This document shows, piece by piece, positions 61,753 through 64,000 of a DNA stretch of 64,000 nt (position 1 is the first letter of the stretch; each line of letters opens with the position of its first letter). This DNA is from Pseudoalteromonas luteoviolacea (GTDB lineage: Bacteria; Pseudomonadota; Gammaproteobacteria; Enterobacterales; Alteromonadaceae). Where the stretch lies: positions 126,501 through 190,500 of the forward strand of contig NZ_MAUJ01000008.1 of NCBI RefSeq assembly GCF_001696455.1, given 5' to 3'. Made by a program: the position numbers and the translations under genes. The notes under the pieces are model-generated. The model ran no database searches, was not told the origin of the DNA, and saw nothing but the letters and a program-made list of their open reading frames with translations.

Positions 61753-63792
61753 TTACAAATTATCATTCATAATTCTGGGTGTGACAAAAATCAATAACTC
61801 TCTCTTTTCATTGATTTCTTTCGTATTTCTAAAAAACATGCCTAAATAAGGCACGTCACCCAATAACGGCACTTTGCTTACTGCGTTAGTCGTTTCTTGC
61901 TGATATATACCACCAAGTACAACTGTTTGCCCATTATCGACTAATACTTGTGTCTGTATTTGTTGGGTGTTGATTGCCACCGCAGGACCATTTGCGGTTT
62001 GTACTGTATCACCTCGAGTATCTTGGGTGATAATTAAATCCAAAATTATTTTGTTATCCGGCGTAATTTGAGGCGTCACTTCAAGACTCAATACAGCCTT
62101 TTTAAACTCAACCGATGCCGCGCCACTCGACGTCGCTTCAACAAACGGTATCTCGGTACCTTGCTCAATGCGTGCGGTCTTTTGGTTAGCAGTCGTAATA
62201 CTCGGTGTCGCAATGATTTCACCTTTATTCTCTTGCTCCAGCGCGGTGAGCTCTAAGTCAATGAGTGTGCCATCAGACAGTTTCGCGATATGCATCCCAA
62301 TACTCGCCGCAGTACCTTGGACAGGTAAATTGACATTTAACCTATCTGATAGCTGTGGAATAGTTCCGCCAGAAAGTAATTCAGTTGCGGTCAAATTACC
62401 TGAGATAGCATCTGTACCCTGCTGATCACTAAAGCCCCATCGTATACCAAGATCTTCTTGCACGTTATCTGTTACCGTGACCATCCGTGACTCTATACGG
62501 ACCTGTTTAACTGGCACATCCAGTTTTTCTACCATACGGCGCACATTCTCAATACTACGTGCTGTATCCTTAATCAGCAGGGTATTAGTGCGTACGTCCA
62601 CAGACACACTGCCGCGCAAACTAATAATAGAATTAACATCCGTTTTCAACAAATCAGAAAATTCTTGAGCTTTAGCATAGTTAAGTTGAATGTACTCAGT
62701 ATAGAGCGGCTCTAACTCCTCAACTTGCTTTCTAGCTTGCAGCTCCTTTGCCTCGCGCGCACTGAGCTCTTCAGAAGGTGCTACCATTAGGATAGAGCCT
62801 TCCATCCTTTTATCCAGCCCCTTGACTCGTAAAACCACATCCAAAGCTTGATCCCACGGCACACCATCTAATCGCAATGTAATATTGCCCGAGACTGAGT
62901 CGCTGGTGACCAAGTTAAAATTATTCGTATCTGCGATGATCTGTAGCACAGAACGTACAGGAATATCCTGGAAGTTCAGTGTTATCGGTTGCCCTTGATA
63001 TGACTTATCACCACCAAAGTTGAAATCATTTGTATCTTTTTCGACAGTCAGTGTAAAAATATTTTCTAACTGCTGATAATTAAACTTAAATGCAGCATTT
63101 GGCTCAATAACAATGCGTGTCTTATTGTCTTCTCTGAATGTTTCAATTTTACTAACTATCGTCCCAAAATCTGTGACATCCAGTTCATACAAATGATCAT
63201 CTGCAATACTAATATGATGAAAATCAGCAATGATTTTATCGCCAATTTGCTGTACATCGATGGCACTTTGTGACGTGTTCAAAAACGCGAGGATTTGTGC
63301 TGCACCTTTATCAGTTCTTTTAAAGTCTATACTTTGTATGCCATTGATATATTGATTGGTGGCAGAAGGCGCTGCTGGATCGGGGATTGGTTGATCAGAA
63401 ACCTGAAGATACACCAAATTATTTTTTACTGTTGTTTTATATAATTTAAGTTCATCCAATGTAATGCTGATTTTAAACCCGCCTTCTTCCATGAAGCTAC
63501 TAATTGATTTAATGCCAGCCTTATTAATGGCCATTTGTTTTAGGCTCTCTTCAAATTCAGCCTCAGAAAAAAATAACTCTAGCCTGGCTGGATCGCTAAG
63601 TACCTGTACTTTAGGTTCCATATCCAGCTGTTCATCAAAAACCAGTTGTAGTTCAGTTTCACCAGAAGGAACTGGGTTATATCGAATATCATAAAGCATG
63701 GGGATTGCATGTGAGAGCATTGAAACTCCTAGCAGAGCTCCACTGATAAGCGTTTTCGCAAAGCTATTCGCTAGATTGCGCGTCATAGTCAT
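61753..63792 (-). CDS. pilQ: type IV pilus secretin PilQ
   Basis: This 679-aa outer-membrane secretin lets the type IV pilus pass. A signal peptide (about 1-29) is followed by two AMIN-like domains (about 35-250) that bind peptidoglycan. An STN/N0 domain (about 290-350, LNFQDIPVRSVLQIIADTNN), a secretin N-domain (about 365-440) and the secretin barrel (about 500-675, VPLLGDVPYLGMFFR) follow. It has AAAGG upstream of ATG 63792 and follows pilP by 12 nt. Confidence 0.95.
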   Translation of the reverse strand: MTMTRNLANSFAKTLISGALLGVSMLSHAIPMLYDIRYNPVPSGETELQLVFDEQLDMEPKVQVLSDPARLELFFSEAEFEESLKQMAINKAGIKSISSFMEEGGFKISITLDELKLYKTTVKNNLVYLQVSDQPIPDPAAPSATNQYINGIQSIDFKRTDKGAAQILAFLNTSQSAIDVQQIGDKIIADFHHISIADDHLYELDVTDFGTIVSKIETFREDNKTRIVIEPNAAFKFNYQQLENIFTLTVEKDTNDFNFGGDKSYQGQPITLNFQDIPVRSVLQIIADTNNFNLVTSDSVSGNITLRLDGVPWDQALDVVLRVKGLDKRMEGSILMVAPSEELSAREAKELQARKQVEELEPLYTEYIQLNYAKAQEFSDLLKTDVNSIISLRGSVSVDVRTNTLLIKDTARSIENVRRMVEKLDVPVKQVRIESRMVTVTDNVQEDLGIRWGFSDQQGTDAISGNLTATELLSGGTIPQLSDRLNVNLPVQGTAASIGMHIAKLSDGTLIDLELTALEQENKGEIIATPSITTANQKTARIEQGTEIPFVEATSSGAASVEFKKAVLSLEVTPQITPDNKIILDLIITQDTRGDTVQTANGPAVAINTQQIQTQVLVDNGQTVVLGGIYQQETTNAVSKVPLLGDVPYLGMFFRNTKEINEKRELLIFVTPRIMNDNL

Positions 63793-63804
63793 TTCACCTT
63801 TTTA

Positions 63805-64000
63805 TTATTCGCTCGCGCCAATTTCATCAGCTTCTGGCATTTCTATCGTAGTAAGGCGCTCTTTCCAACAGCCTGAGCCATCAGGGATGAGCTCCATCAA
63901 CTCAACTCTATCGGAAAAGACACCAACAACTTCTCCATGGTAAAGCCCCATATATTGTCCTTCTTTGATTCTGTAAAGACCTTGATCAGCCGCCTTAATC
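63805..64000 (-). CDS. pilP: type IV pilus assembly lipoprotein PilP, C-terminal part
   Basis: This reading frame enters from beyond the window edge, with 64 residues visible. It ends GSGCWKERLTTIEMPEADEI and then a double stop (TAA TAA). YRIKEGQYMGLYHGEVV and the Trp-Lys-Glu-Arg end fit PilP, an inner-membrane lipoprotein that links PilN/PilO to PilQ. Its place just before pilQ agrees. The N-terminal part with the lipobox is outside the window. Confidence 0.88.
   Translation of the reverse strand, partial: IKAADQGLYRIKEGQYMGLYHGEVVGVFSDRVELMELIPDGSGCWKERLTTIEMPEADEIGASE

Noticed and set aside
1..64000. CRISPR arrays, insertion sequences, prophage or defence islands
   Set aside because: No regularly spaced repeats, transposase, integrase or defence-gene clusters were seen. 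All regions are consistent with vertical core genome.

Overview
The window looks like a chromosomal segment from a marine gammaproteobacterium of the order Alteromonadales, most likely Pseudoalteromonas or a close relative. This rests on the moderately low GC content, on gene order (pilQ-aroK-aroB-damX-dam ... rpe-gph-trpS; yihI next to a DUF2489 gene; polA near engB; thiC-thiO-thiS-thiG-thiDE-thiF) and on protein style. It is housekeeping-rich. I see no phage, insertion sequence, integron or CRISPR array.

Layout. 1-560: two tandem tRNA-Gly(GCC) genes plus two CCA-ended tRNA remnants in a 199-bp tandem duplication, behind one strong stable-RNA promoter. 560-3330: orn, rsgA, psd. 3330-9941: a thiamine operon under a TPP riboswitch. 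9934-14831: META lipoprotein, thioesterase, TonB receptor, speD, OsmC-like protein and a DUF3802-like protein. 14997-20934: arginine succinyltransferase-pathway genes (astD, astA, argD/astC), an HDOD protein and pabA. 21216: a 49-aa gene with a RiPP-like leader. 21423-29778: DUF2489, yihI, methyltransferase, cytochrome c4, engB, DUF1285, YceI and polA, with a candidate sRNA just below polA. 30200-38551: elbB, cytochrome c5, a GAF-GGDEF-degenerate EAL protein, rep, ubiK, carbonic anhydrase and a methyltransferase. 38648-46353: a membrane-anchored NMT1-like protein and the ilvL-ilvG-ilvM-ilvE-ilvD-ilvA operon with its attenuator. 46586-49943: TraB/GumN-like protein, DUF4097-like protein and a hybrid histidine kinase. 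50038-54468: a lysine-riboswitch operon of dapA-like, dapD, PLP decarboxylase and M14 deacylase genes. 54588-64000: trpS, gph, rpe, two small inserted genes, dam, damX, aroB, aroK, pilQ and a partial pilP.

How genes work together. The thi operon makes both thiamine precursors: ThiC makes the pyrimidine; ThiO, ThiS, ThiG and ThiF make the thiazole; ThiDE phosphorylates HMP and joins the halves. ThiO stands where other bacteria use ThiH. The ilv operon gives the full isoleucine/valine set except IlvC. The lysine-riboswitch operon encodes a THDP-to-lysine set that lacks DapC, DapE and DapF. Its M14 desuccinylase-like gene suggests a non-orthologous replacement or a bypass of free diaminopimelate. 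This is the most interesting system here.

Limits: all calls come from reading the sequence. No database search or structure prediction was run. Domain boundaries are approximate.
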